Positions 51,773 through 60,224 of a DNA stretch of 64,000 bases are shown piece by piece. The notes under the pieces were generated by a model that saw only the letters and a program-made list of their open reading frames with translations, was not told where the DNA came from and searched no databases. The position numbers and the translations under genes are program-made. Location of the stretch: positions 1 through 64,000 of the forward strand of contig CAAGBQ010000055.1 of NCBI GenBank assembly GCA_900768105.1, given 5' to 3'. Source of the stretch: Oscillospiraceae bacterium (GTDB taxonomy: Bacteria > Bacillota > Clostridia > Oscillospirales > Ruminococcaceae). The number at the start of each line of letters is the position of its first letter. Within the stretch, counting starts at the first letter, position 1.

Positions 51773-52543
51773 TTACATCTGTTTTTTTATTTTTTTGAGA
51801 GCGCCTTTTTCAAGGCGCGAAACCTGCGCCTGACTTATGCCTATTTGTGAAGCAACATCCATTTGTGTCCGACCGTCAAAAAAACGCATACTCAAAATTT
51901 TTTTCTCCCTCGGAGAAAGCACCTTGAGCGCTTCTTTCAGAGATATTTCCTCAAGCCAGCTTGAATCGGAGCTTTTGTCGCTTATTTGGTCCATCATATA
52001 AATCGTGTCGCCGGAATCCGAATAAACCGGGTCATATAAAGAAACGGGCTCGACTATAGCTTCAAGAGCAACGACTACGCGGCTTTTCGGAATACCCATC
52101 TCTTCGGCAATTTCCTCAACCTTTGGTTCGCGGCCGTGCTCATTTATAAATGCTTCCTTAATCTGCATTGCCCTATACGCGGTATCACGCATGGAGCGGC
52201 TTACCCTAACGGGATTGCTGTCCCGCAAAAAGCGGCGAATTTCTCCTATTATCATGGGTACGCCGTATGTGGAAAAGCGTACATCAAGATTTGGGTCAAA
52301 ATTGTCGATTGCCTTGATAAGACCAATGCAGCCGACCTGAAAAAGGTCGTCCGGATTTTCTCCGCGTGAAGCAAATTTTTGCACTACGCTTAAAACAAGG
52401 CGCAGGTTGCCGTTTATCATGGTTTCGCGCGCGGCTTTATCGCCGTTTTTTGCGCGCTTTAAAAGCTCTGTTTTTTCACTTTCCGTAAGCACCGGCAGCT
52501 TTGCCGTATTTATTCCGCATATCTCAACTTTTCCGTAATACAT
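51773..52543 (-). CDS. sigG: RNA polymerase sporulation sigma factor SigG
   Basis: 256 residues. The N-terminus YYGKVEICGINTAKLPVL is the SigG anti-sigma/gyre signature. It is followed by regions 2 (NGNLRLVLSVVQKF...DLFQVGCIGLIKAIDNFD), 3 and 4 (SPREKKILSMRFFDGRTQMDVASQIGISQAQVSRLEK). It directs late forespore transcription. The start at 52543 fits the family; a longer frame to 52585 has no ribosome binding site. Confidence 0.96.
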   Translation of the reverse strand: MYYGKVEICGINTAKLPVLTESEKTELLKRAKNGDKAARETMINGNLRLVLSVVQKFASRGENPDDLFQVGCIGLIKAIDNFDPNLDVRFSTYGVPMIIGEIRRFLRDSNPVRVSRSMRDTAYRAMQIKEAFINEHGREPKVEEIAEEMGIPKSRVVVALEAIVEPVSLYDPVYSDSGDTIYMMDQISDKSSDSSWLEEISLKEALKVLSPREKKILSMRFFDGRTQMDVASQIGISQAQVSRLEKGALKKIKKQM

Positions 52544-52592
52544 AAGCTTTTTACATTCCTCTTTTCTTGCAGGCACACTAATCATGGGCTTT

Positions 52593-52742
52593 TGAGCACG
52601 GAAATATTCATAAGCGGCGCAATGAAAAAAATACCGTGTTTGCCGGAATAAAAAGGAATACAGAGCTTAATCGAAAAAAGCGCATGAGCACGCCGCAAAT
52701 TTGATTTGAGCACGCAAATGCAGACAATATTTTTTGAGCACG
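52593..52742 (+). repeat. Four same-strand TGAGCACG octamers upstream of sigG
   Basis: TGAGCACG at 52593, 52685, 52707 and 52735, mostly preceded by T-rich bases, in the 254-base region between divergent sigG and ylmC. Another reverse-orientation copy is inside sigG at 52135. The rest of the region shows no gene. Confidence 0.7.
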
Positions 52743-52797
52743 GACGGATAGTTTTTGCACACTTCTTCATATAATTTTGCCGGAAGGGGTGCTTTTT

Positions 52798-53115
52798 ATG
52801 AAAATAACGCTGGAGGAAATCCGCAGGAAAGCGGTTGTAAATATGCTGGACGGTGCCTGCTTCGGCTATGCCGATGACCTTATTGCGGATACGGAAACAA
52901 AACAGGTGCTTGCACTGTTGATAAAAGGAAGGCTTAAGCTTTTTGGGATTCTTGGAAGGGAAGATGATGTGCTTATTCCGTGGGAGAAAATAGACACAAT
53001 AGGAAAGGATACGATCCTTGTCCGTGCGGAAAATGTTACGGAATCTGCAGGCAGGTTTTCCGGCGGAGGGGGGATTATCGAAAAAATTCTCGGAATTTTT
53101 GGGATTACGCGTTAA
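52798..53115 (+). CDS. ylmC: YlmC/YmxH-family sporulation protein
   Basis: 105 residues, PRC-barrel-like: LEEIRRKAVVNMLDGACFGYADDLIAD, then RLKLFGILGREDDVLIPWEKIDTIGKDTILV. This matches the YlmC/YmxH family, which lies near sigE/sigG in Bacillus; here it is divergent from sigG. The start at 52798 has AAGGGGTG upstream. Confidence 0.9.
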   Translation: MKITLEEIRRKAVVNMLDGACFGYADDLIADTETKQVLALLIKGRLKLFGILGREDDVLIPWEKIDTIGKDTILVRAENVTESAGRFSGGGGIIEKILGIFGITR

Positions 53116-53234
53116 AAATGCGGCGCCGCGGCGAAAGTCGCCATCGCAAAACAGGGACAAGCACATTTGTAAGGCCCGCTTTGCAGCGGAAAATGCATAA
53201 AATAAATTTTATTATATAAAAATAGCAAAAACAG

Positions 53235-53263
53235 TTGCATTGCAAAGGGTTTAATGGTATAAT
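53235..53263 (+). promoter_or_regulatory. Promoter of rpsB-tsf
   Basis: TTGCAT, 17 bases, TATAAT. The start near 53270 leaves a leader of about 120 bases. Confidence 0.75.
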
Positions 53264-53269
53264 CTAATG

Positions 53270-53391
53270 GCTGGAAAACTGTAATTTCCAAGCTATTAAC
53301 AAAACACACACCTTACAATTACCGCGCTTGTGCCGAAAGGTTGCCGCGGTGAAGTGCGTAGGGTGGTGGCAACAACAAGGAGGAAAAAATA
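53270..53391 (+). other. Structured rpsB leader, candidate autoregulatory site
   Basis: Pairings seen: ACCGCG (53321) with CGCGGT (53346), and GTTGCC with GGCAAC nearby, which cannot all form at once. Ribosomal-protein leaders often bind their own product (here S2). I do not recognise a named motif. The AAGGAGG lies at its end. Confidence 0.4.
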
Positions 53392-54117
53392 ATGTCCGTA
53401 GTATCTATGAAACAGCTGCTTGAAGCCGGTGTGCATTTTGGCCACCAGACCCGCCGCTGGAACCCGAAAATGGCTCCGTATATCTTCACCGAAAGAAACG
53501 GAATCTACATCATCGACCTTCAGAAAACCGTTAAGAAAATCGAAGAAGCTTATTCTTTCGTAAACGAGCTTTCCGCAGAAGGCAAATCCGTTCTTTTTGT
53601 CGGTACCAAAAAACAGGCTGCCGATTCCATCCGTGAAGAGGCCGAAAGAGCCGGCGCTTATTATGTAAACGCCCGTTGGCTCGGCGGTATGCTCACCAAC
53701 TTCAAGACCATCAGAAGAAGAATTGCCCGCCTTCAGCAGCTCCGCAAAATGGAGGAGGACGGCACCTTCGACCGCCTTACCAAAAAAGAAGCTTCCAAGC
53801 TTACTCTTGAAATCGAAAAGCTTGAAAAGTTCCTTGGCGGTATCGAAGATATGACCGAGCTTCCCGGCGCTCTTTTCATTGTTGACTCCAGAAAAGAAAA
53901 AATTGCAGTTGCAGAAGCACGCAAACTCGGTATTCCGATCGTAGCTATTGTTGACACTAACTGTGACCCTGACGAGATCGACTATGTCATCCCGGGCAAC
54001 GACGATGCAATCCGTGCCGTAAAGCTTATTGCAGGCACTATTGCAGACGCAATCATTGAAGGCAGACAGGGCGAACAGAATTCTCCTGAAGAAGAAACCG
54101 AAGAGGAGGCAGAATAA
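53392..54117 (+). CDS. rpsB: 30S ribosomal protein S2
   Basis: 241 residues. [22 protein letters not shown] and [12 protein letters not shown] are the family signatures; the tail is acidic. Codon use is strongly biased to C-ending codons, as expected for high expression. AAGGAGG precedes the ATG; tsf follows after two bases. Confidence 0.98.
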   Translation: MSVVSMKQLLEAGVHFGHQTRRWNPKMAPYIFTERNGIYIIDLQKTVKKIEEAYSFVNELSAEGKSVLFVGTKKQAADSIREEAERAGAYYVNARWLGGMLTNFKTIRRRIARLQQLRKMEEDGTFDRLTKKEASKLTLEIEKLEKFLGGIEDMTELPGALFIVDSRKEKIAVAEARKLGIPIVAIVDTNCDPDEIDYVIPGNDDAIRAVKLIAGTIADAIIEGRQGEQNSPEEETEEEAE

Positions 54118-54119
54118 TT

Positions 54120-55040
54120 ATGGCATTCACTGCACAGGATGTAAAGGCTCTCCGTGAAGCAACGGAGTGCGGTATGCTTGACTGCAAAAAGGCACTTATC
54201 GAAACCGACGGCGATATGGAAAAAGCTATTGAGTTCCTTCGCGAAAAAGGACTTGCAGCCGCTGCGAAAAAAGCCTCCAGAATTGCTGCTGAAGGCATTG
54301 TTGTAGCAGTTAACGACCCTGAAAAGAATGTGTCCGCCGTTATCGAAGTAAACTCCGAAACCGACTTCGTTGCAAAGAACGAAAGCTTCCAGGAGTTTGC
54401 AAAAATTGCCGCACAGGCGGTTATTGACAACGACCCTGCTTCTGTTGAGGAGCTTCTCGCCGTTAAAGTCGGCGACCAAACCGTTCAGGAACTTCTTCAA
54501 GACAGAATTCTTGTTATCCGCGAGAACCTGAAGATTCGCCGCTTCAAACGCTATGAAGGCGCAGTTGCCGTTTATGTACACGGCGGCGGCAAAATCGGCG
54601 TTATGGTTAAATTCGACACCGATGTAGCAGAGAAGGACGGCTTTGCAGAGTATGGCAAGAACATTGCCATGCAGATTGCAGCAGCAAACCCGCTTTATGT
54701 TTGCGAGCACTGCGTTCCCGCAGAGGTTGTTGAGCACGAAAAAGAAATCGCTCTTGCTCAAATCAACAACGATCCTAAAATGGCTGCAAAACCCGATATG
54801 GCAAAGACCAAAATCGTCGAGGGCAAAATCAATAAATATTATAAAGAAAACTGCCTTGTTGATCAGGAGTATGTAAAGGATCCTTCCATGACCATCAAGG
54901 AGTACACCGACAAGACTGCAAAAGAGCTTGGCGGTTCCATCAAGATTGCCGAATTCGTCCGCATGGAAAAAGGCGAGGGCATTGAGAAACGCGAAGAAAA
55001 CTTTGCTGAAGAAGTTGCAAAACAGATTGCAGGCAAATAA
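54120..55040 (+). CDS. tsf: Elongation factor Ts
   Basis: 306 residues. VKALREATECGMLDCKKALIETDGDMEKAIEFLREKG (UBA-like N-domain and TDFV-type core SETDFVAKNESF). It is the nucleotide exchange factor for EF-Tu. It shows the same codon bias as rpsB and is cotranscribed with it. A hairpin follows before the pduS-like gene. Confidence 0.98.
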   Translation: MAFTAQDVKALREATECGMLDCKKALIETDGDMEKAIEFLREKGLAAAAKKASRIAAEGIVVAVNDPEKNVSAVIEVNSETDFVAKNESFQEFAKIAAQAVIDNDPASVEELLAVKVGDQTVQELLQDRILVIRENLKIRRFKRYEGAVAVYVHGGGKIGVMVKFDTDVAEKDGFAEYGKNIAMQIAAANPLYVCEHCVPAEVVEHEKEIALAQINNDPKMAAKPDMAKTKIVEGKINKYYKENCLVDQEYVKDPSMTIKEYTDKTAKELGGSIKIAEFVRMEKGEGIEKREENFAEEVAKQIAGK

Positions 55041-55068
55041 TTTTTTGTACTGAATCAAGTGCGTTTAG

Positions 55069-55124
55069 CGGCGGCAACGGAGAATATAATTATTGAATAA
55101 TATTTATATATTGCCGCCGTTTTG
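55069..55124 (+). terminator. Hairpin between tsf and pduS, partial terminator
   Basis: CGGCGGCAA (55069) pairs with TTGCCGCCG (55111) around a 33-base AT-rich loop, followed by only TTTTGCTT. The long loop and short T tract suggest partial read-through, so rpsB-tsf transcription may continue into the pduS-pduT pair. No clear promoter is seen between hairpin and gene. Confidence 0.5.
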
Positions 55125-55170
55125 CTTATCAAAGCATAAATTGCAGAAAAATACAGGGAGGTGCATTGAT

Positions 55171-56526
55171 TTGAGTTTAGTCGAAACCGTTAAAAATGCC
55201 GGTATTGTCGGTGCGGGCGGCGCAGGATTTCCTACCCATGTAAAACTCAACGCTAAATCTGAGTACTTCATCGTAAACGCAGCAGAGTGTGAACCGCTTA
55301 TTGAAACTGATAAGTTCCTTATCAGAACCAGAGCGGCAGACCTTGTTAAAGGCGTTGACATGATTGCAAAAGAGCTTGGCGCCGACAAAAAGTACATAGC
55401 CCTCAAAGCAGCGTACAAAACCGAGATTGCTGCTCTTGAAAAAGCTATCGCCGAAGCAGGAAGCGACATTAAACTCCACAAAATGGGATATTTCTATCCC
55501 GCAGGTGACGAGCAGGTAATAGTTTGCGAAATCACCGGTAAATCCGTCCCCGAAAGGGGCATTCCGCTGATGGTTGGTGCGGTTGTTGATAATGTAGGTA
55601 CTGTCCTTAATATTGTGGACGCCTATGACGGCAAGCCTGTTACCGATAAATTCCTCAGCGTGGTCGGCGAGGTCAAACACCCTGTTATGCTCCATGTGCC
55701 GCTTGGAACCTCCGTTCGCGAGTGTGTAAAAGCAGCAGACCCCACCATTTCCAATTATGCGGTAATTATGGGCGGACCTATGATGGGTAAGGTTCATGAT
55801 AATGACGAAGACATTGATAAGCTTGTTATTACAAAAACCGACGGTAACATTATTGTTCTCCCGAAAGACCATTATCTTGTTACCAGCAGCCACCTTAAGC
55901 CCGAATCTATGATTAACAGAGCAAAATCAAGCTGCATCCAGTGCCGTATGTGCACCGATAACTGCCCGCGTTATCAGACCGGACACGATATTAAGCCGCA
56001 TATGACCATGAGAAACCTGTTCCGCGAGAGCCTTATCACCGATAACGATGAGTATCTCCGCGTATTCGGCCATGTTATGAACTGCTCCGAGTGCGGTGCT
56101 TGCGAACTGTTCTCCTGCCCGATGCATCTTTCTCCCAGAAAGGCAAATGTGTACATCAAAAACCAGCTCCGTGCAAGAGGAATTGATGTTCCGAAGAATG
56201 CAGAGCCGCATGCAAGACCGGAAAGAGAGGTCCGCAAGATTCCTACCAACCGTCTTGTTGCACGCCTTGGCCTCAGCAAATATTACGGCAAGCACCTTGC
56301 CACTGATGAGCCTATCGTTCTGAACCCCGAAGTAGTCGAAGTGCCGCTTAAACAGCACATCGGCGCACCTGCAACTGCCGTTGTTTCCGTCGGCGATGTA
56401 GTAAAGAAGGGCGACCCGATTGGTGTTATGGCTGAAGGCAAGCTTGGCGCGAATGTATACGCCAGCTTCGACGGAGAAGTCACTGCTGTCACTGACAGAG
56501 TAGAAATAGGGAGGGAGAGCAAATGA
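55171..56526 (+). CDS. pduS: PduS/RnfC-like flavin and iron-sulfur oxidoreductase
   Basis: 451 residues, the same length as I recall for characterised PduS. The NADH/FMN Rossmann-like motif GIVGAGGAGFPTHVKL is at residue 11. A SLBB segment follows, then two iron-sulfur sites: C255-x2-C258-x2-C261-x3-C265-P and C305-x2-C308-x2-C311-x4-C316-P. The C-terminus is a barrel-sandwich hybrid. PduS passes electrons from NADH to cobalamin in propanediol microcompartments and binds the shell protein PduT. The start is TTG nine bases after GGGAGG; the frame open from 55093 has no other support. The stop overlaps the next gene (ATGA). Codon use is C-ending, like tsf. No cobalamin or diol enzyme is nearby. 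Confidence 0.88.
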   Translation: MSLVETVKNAGIVGAGGAGFPTHVKLNAKSEYFIVNAAECEPLIETDKFLIRTRAADLVKGVDMIAKELGADKKYIALKAAYKTEIAALEKAIAEAGSDIKLHKMGYFYPAGDEQVIVCEITGKSVPERGIPLMVGAVVDNVGTVLNIVDAYDGKPVTDKFLSVVGEVKHPVMLHVPLGTSVRECVKAADPTISNYAVIMGGPMMGKVHDNDEDIDKLVITKTDGNIIVLPKDHYLVTSSHLKPESMINRAKSSCIQCRMCTDNCPRYQTGHDIKPHMTMRNLFRESLITDNDEYLRVFGHVMNCSECGACELFSCPMHLSPRKANVYIKNQLRARGIDVPKNAEPHARPEREVRKIPTNRLVARLGLSKYYGKHLATDEPIVLNPEVVEVPLKQHIGAPATAVVSVGDVVKKGDPIGVMAEGKLGANVYASFDGEVTAVTDRVEIGRESK

Positions 56527-57071
56527 TCCAGACAATCGGAATGCTTGAATTTAACAGCATCGCAAAGGGTATTGAAACCTGCGATGTTATGCTCAAAGCT
56601 GCTGAAGTAAGTCTTATCCGTACTTCCACAGTATGCCCCGGCAAATACATCATCATCATCTATGGCGATACCGGTTCCGTAAAAGCCTCCATTCTTGCTG
56701 GCGAAATCAACGGCGGCAACTGCGTAGTTGACAAAATGATTATCCAGAATGTACATCCGCAGCTTATTCCCGCACTCAGCGGCACCGCACAGGTTCAGCG
56801 CGGCGATGCTATCGGCGCAATGGAATTTTACAGCATCACTTCTGCCATTAAAGCAGCCGATGTTGCTGCAAAAGCCGCACAGATTACCCTTGTAACCATT
56901 ACCATGGGTTATGCTGTCGGCGGCAAGGGCATTGTAACCCTTACCGGCGATGTCGGCGCAGTAAGAGCTGCTGTTGCTGCAGGTATTGAGGAGCCTTCCA
57001 GAAACGATTTGTATATCGGTTCCACCGTTATACCGAAATACGCTCCCGAACTCTTCGATTCTCTTCTGTAA
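56523..57071 (+). CDS. pduT: PduT-like tandem BMC-domain shell protein
   Basis: 182 residues with two bacterial microcompartment domains (about 3-88 and 95-178; IGMLEFNSIAKGIETCDVMLKAA and IGAMEFYSITSAIKAADVAAKAA). C38 in STVCPGK matches the PduT pore cysteine that holds a 4Fe-4S cluster at the trimer axis. It probably forms a pseudohexameric trimer carrying electrons across a protein shell or sheet. It is translationally coupled to the pduS-like gene (ATGA overlap). ATC outnumbers ATT and ATA together, a highly-expressed-gene pattern. No other shell gene (BMC-H, BMC-P) lies in the window. Confidence 0.92.
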   Translation: MIQTIGMLEFNSIAKGIETCDVMLKAAEVSLIRTSTVCPGKYIIIIYGDTGSVKASILAGEINGGNCVVDKMIIQNVHPQLIPALSGTAQVQRGDAIGAMEFYSITSAIKAADVAAKAAQITLVTITMGYAVGGKGIVTLTGDVGAVRAAVAAGIEEPSRNDLYIGSTVIPKYAPELFDSLL

Positions 57072-57084
57072 TTTCAAATTTATA

Positions 57085-57113
57085 AAAAAGCCCGGCAATG
57101 CCGGGCTTTTTTG
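57085..57113 (+). terminator. Terminator after the pduS-pduT pair
   Basis: AAAAAAGCCCGGC, loop AAT, GCCGGGCTTTTTT. It separates the pair from pyrH. Confidence 0.9.
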
Positions 57114-57163
57114 TGTGTAAAAAATATTGATGGATTTTATCTGTCCGGATTTTCGTTTTAATC

Positions 57164-57192
57164 TTTACATTCACCTTCGTTTAGTGTAAAAT
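57164..57192 (+). promoter_or_regulatory. Promoter of the pyrH operon
   Basis: TTTACA, 17 bases, TAAAAT. Confidence 0.65.
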
Positions 57193-57254
57193 AATATAAA
57201 ATAGGGGTAATTGGAAGGTCCGCTCCCTTTGACAAAATGATAGGGGTGATTGTG

Positions 57255-57962
57255 TTGGAACTTAAATACAAACGCATTTTGCTCAAGCTTTCTGGAGAAG
57301 CGCTTGCCGGAGAAAAGGGTATGGGCATAGACTTTGATGTGGCAACAAAAATTTGCGAGAGCATTAAAAAATGCAGCGAATTGGGTGTGGAGCTTGCCAT
57401 AGTGGTCGGCGGCGGCAACTTTTGGCGCGGCCGCAGCAGCGGAAACATGGACAGAAGCCGCGCGGACCATATGGGAATGCTTGCAACCGTTATGAATTCG
57501 CTTGCACTGTGCGATGTTCTTGAGCAAATGGGCGTGCCCGCAAGAGTACAAAGTGCGCTTTCAATGCCGTCCATAGCAGAACTTTTTGTTAAGGATAAAG
57601 CGGTACGCCATCTTCAAAAAGGACGCGTGGTCATCTTTGGCTGCGGCACGGGATGTCCGCATTTTTCCACCGATACGGCAAGTTCCCTTCGTGCAGTGGA
57701 AATCGGCGCGGATGTTATGTTTAAAGCCACTATGGTGGATGGGGTTTATGACAAAGACCCGCACAAGTATCCCGACGCCGTAAAGTACGACCGACTTACT
57801 TTTAAAGAGGTGCTGGATAAGGAACTTGGAGTTATGGATTCCACCTCCGCGGCGATGTGCCGCGATAACGATATGCCGGTTTATGTTTTCAGCCTTGCCG
57901 ATCCGGACAACATTGTGCGCGCGGCTTGCGGAGAAAATATCGGCACCCTTGTTACTGACTAA
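57255..57962 (+). CDS. pyrH: UMP kinase
   Basis: 235 residues. [29 protein letters not shown] and the amino-acid-kinase fold segment [24 protein letters not shown] ([15 protein letters not shown]). It phosphorylates UMP with ATP. The TTG at 57255 is chosen because AGGGGTGAT sits upstream and relatives start MELKYKRIL; an ATG at 57237 is in frame but lies before that site. Confidence 0.95.
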   Translation: MELKYKRILLKLSGEALAGEKGMGIDFDVATKICESIKKCSELGVELAIVVGGGNFWRGRSSGNMDRSRADHMGMLATVMNSLALCDVLEQMGVPARVQSALSMPSIAELFVKDKAVRHLQKGRVVIFGCGTGCPHFSTDTASSLRAVEIGADVMFKATMVDGVYDKDPHKYPDAVKYDRLTFKEVLDKELGVMDSTSAAMCRDNDMPVYVFSLADPDNIVRAACGENIGTLVTD

Positions 57963-58047
57963 TAGGTTTATTATTTGTCGAAGGCCTTTCGGCAAAGGGC
58001 ATTTCGGCTTTATCAAATTATTTTTGCCGGATAAAAAGGAGGACATT

Positions 58048-58602
58048 ATGAGAGAACAGCTTATTCCCTATAACGAAAAAATGGAAAAAACCTTGGCCGT
58101 CCTTGCAGAGGACTATGCTTCCATTCGCGCAGGTCGTGCTAACCCAGGTGTTCTTGACAGAATCAGCGTTGAATACTACGGAGCAATGACTCCCGTTAAC
58201 CAGCTTGCTTCCGTTTCTGTTGCAGAAGCCCGCATACTTGTTATTCAGCCTTGGGACAGAAGCTCCCTTAAATCCATTGAAAAAGCAATCAACACTTCCG
58301 ATATAGGCATTCCGCCGCAAAACGACGGAAGCTGCATTCGCCTTGTGTTCCCGCCTCTTACCGAGGAGCGCCGTAAAGAGCTTTGCAAGCAGGTAGAAAA
58401 GCACGGCGAAGAGGCAAAGGTAAATATTCGCAACCACCGCCGCGATGCAAACGATTTCTTTAAAAAACAGCTTAAAGATAAACTTATCACCGAGGATGAG
58501 CAAAAAGACATTGAAAAGGATGTTCAGAAGCTTACCGATGACTTTATTGCAAAAATCGTCAAGATGATTGACGAAAAGAAAAAGGAAATTATGGATATCT
58601 GA
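58048..58602 (+). CDS. frr: Ribosome recycling factor
   Basis: 184 residues. EKTLAVLAEDYASIRAGRANPGVLDRI and the C-terminal long helices (VNIRNHRRDANDFFKK) are typical. Splits post-termination ribosomes with EF-G. AAGGAGG precedes the ATG at 58048; the earlier open frame is spurious. It follows pyrH in the same operon. Confidence 0.97.
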   Translation: MREQLIPYNEKMEKTLAVLAEDYASIRAGRANPGVLDRISVEYYGAMTPVNQLASVSVAEARILVIQPWDRSSLKSIEKAINTSDIGIPPQNDGSCIRLVFPPLTEERRKELCKQVEKHGEEAKVNIRNHRRDANDFFKKQLKDKLITEDEQKDIEKDVQKLTDDFIAKIVKMIDEKKKEIMDI

Positions 58603-58628
58603 TTTCCGGATTGGCAGGAGGTTACTGT

Positions 58629-59312
58629 GTGATTGATAAAAATCTTTTGCCGCAGCATATTGGAATTATTATGGACGGAAACGGCCGCTGGGCAAAAAAA
58701 CGCGGCCTTCCGAACAATATTGGACACAAAAAGGGTGCCGAGGTATTTGAAAATATATCTCGGCATTGCCGTGATATAGGCATTCCGTGGCTTACCGTCT
58801 ATGCATTTTCCACGGAAAACTGGCGCCGCCCAAAGGAGGAGGTCGCCGGAATTATGAATCTTATGCGCAGCTATCTTAAAAATATGGTGAAGGCAAAAAA
58901 CGAGCATATTGCGGTGCGCTTTATAGGAAACCGCGATAATATCGAACCGGATTTGCTGGAGCTTATGGAAGAGGCCGAAAGCGCGGATGTGGGCGAGGTT
59001 ATTACTACGGTTCAGGTGGCGTTTAATTACGGCGGGCGGGACGAAATCGTTCACGCCGCGCGCAAGCTTGCCCAAAAAGGCGAGGAAATAACGGAGGAAA
59101 GCATATCCGCAAATCTTTATTCCGGCGTGCCGGAGGTTGATTTGATTATGCGGCCGAGCGGAGAAGAACGCCTTTCAAACTTTTTGCTTTGGGAAAGCGC
59201 ATATGCCGAATTTGTGTTTATGGATGTGCTATGGCCGGATTTTACTCCGGAGGATTTTGACCTTGCACTTGAAGAATTTGCAAAGCGCAGCCGCCGCTTT
59301 GGCGGAGTGTGA
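58629..59312 (+). CDS. uppS: Undecaprenyl diphosphate synthase
   Basis: 227 residues. HIGIIMDGNGRWAKKRGLP, YAFSTENWRRPKEEV and the late RPSGEERLSNFLLWE are the cis-prenyltransferase motifs (catalytic Asp in MDGNG). It makes the C55 carrier for wall polymers. The start is GTG six to eight bases after AGGAGG. Confidence 0.96.
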   Translation: MIDKNLLPQHIGIIMDGNGRWAKKRGLPNNIGHKKGAEVFENISRHCRDIGIPWLTVYAFSTENWRRPKEEVAGIMNLMRSYLKNMVKAKNEHIAVRFIGNRDNIEPDLLELMEEAESADVGEVITTVQVAFNYGGRDEIVHAARKLAQKGEEITEESISANLYSGVPEVDLIMRPSGEERLSNFLLWESAYAEFVFMDVLWPDFTPEDFDLALEEFAKRSRRFGGV

Positions 59313-59330
59313 CAAAAAAGGGGAAATATT

Positions 59331-60146
59331 TTGAAAACAAGGATAATTTCCGCCGCGGTGGGTCTTGTACTGCTGGGCGTGGTTTTGTATTTTTTTAATA
59401 CTCCGGTTTTGGATGCTGCGGTGGCGCTGCTTTCCGTAATTGCGGTGCATGAATTTGTACATGCGGCGGGTCTTTCAAAACACAGGCTGCTGGAAGCGGT
59501 CTGCCTCATTTTCGGGGCGGCTTTTTCCACGGTTTATTTTAATATTTTTTCCGGCATAACCTTTCTTGCAGAACTTATTTTTGCGGGAATACTGATGATA
59601 ATGCTGCTTTTCGACCACAAAGAGTTGGAGGTTGGCAGAGTTGCATTTGTATTTATGGTATCGGCGCTTGTGCCGAGGGCATTTTCTATGCTTTTGCTTT
59701 ATCGTGAATACGAAAGCCCCATTTGCTACTATCTTGTGGGGTTAAGCCTTTGTGCCGCGTGGCTTAATGATATTTTTGCATATTTTTCTGGATATTTCTT
59801 CGGAAAGAAGAAGCTTTGTCCGGAAATCAGCCCAAAAAAGACGGTGGAAGGCGCTGTCGGCGGCGTTGTCGGGGACCTTATACTTTGCCTTGTACTTACA
59901 TATGCTTTTGCTGCTGCCATGCAGCTTTCGGTTAATTGGTTAAGCCTTTGCATATTCCTGCCCATCGGCGCAGTGGCAAGCATTTTTGGCGACCTTTGTG
60001 CTTCCATAGTAAAGCGCCAGTTTGGAATAAAGGATTACGGCAACATCATGCCGGGTCACGGCGGAGTTATGGACCGCTTTGACAGCTGGGTTTTTGTTGC
60101 GCCGCTCCTTTATATATGGAATATTTATCTTCCGTTCATAGGTTGA
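59331..60146 (+). CDS. cdsA: Phosphatidate cytidylyltransferase
   Basis: 271 residues, about eight transmembrane helices, with the family signature SGYFFGKKKLCPEISPKKT followed by EGAVGG and the GHGGVMDRFDS motif near the C-terminus. It makes CDP-diacylglycerol for phospholipids. The start is TTG with GGGGAA upstream. Confidence 0.95.
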   Translation: MKTRIISAAVGLVLLGVVLYFFNTPVLDAAVALLSVIAVHEFVHAAGLSKHRLLEAVCLIFGAAFSTVYFNIFSGITFLAELIFAGILMIMLLFDHKELEVGRVAFVFMVSALVPRAFSMLLLYREYESPICYYLVGLSLCAAWLNDIFAYFSGYFFGKKKLCPEISPKKTVEGAVGGVVGDLILCLVLTYAFAAAMQLSVNWLSLCIFLPIGAVASIFGDLCASIVKRQFGIKDYGNIMPGHGGVMDRFDSWVFVAPLLYIWNIYLPFIG

Positions 60147-60224
60147 ACAAAAAAATTTGATACAGTTATTATTGCCGCGGAAATTTGCGGCAATAATTTT
60201 ATGTGATACATGGAGGAATTTGCG

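Noticed and set aside
53982..55058. 358-codon minus-strand open frame
   Set aside because: Antisense of tsf; arises from its biased codon use.
57826..58047. Upstream extension of frr
   Set aside because: Overlaps the end of pyrH in another frame; the ATG at 58048 with AAGGAGG gives the usual 184-residue protein.
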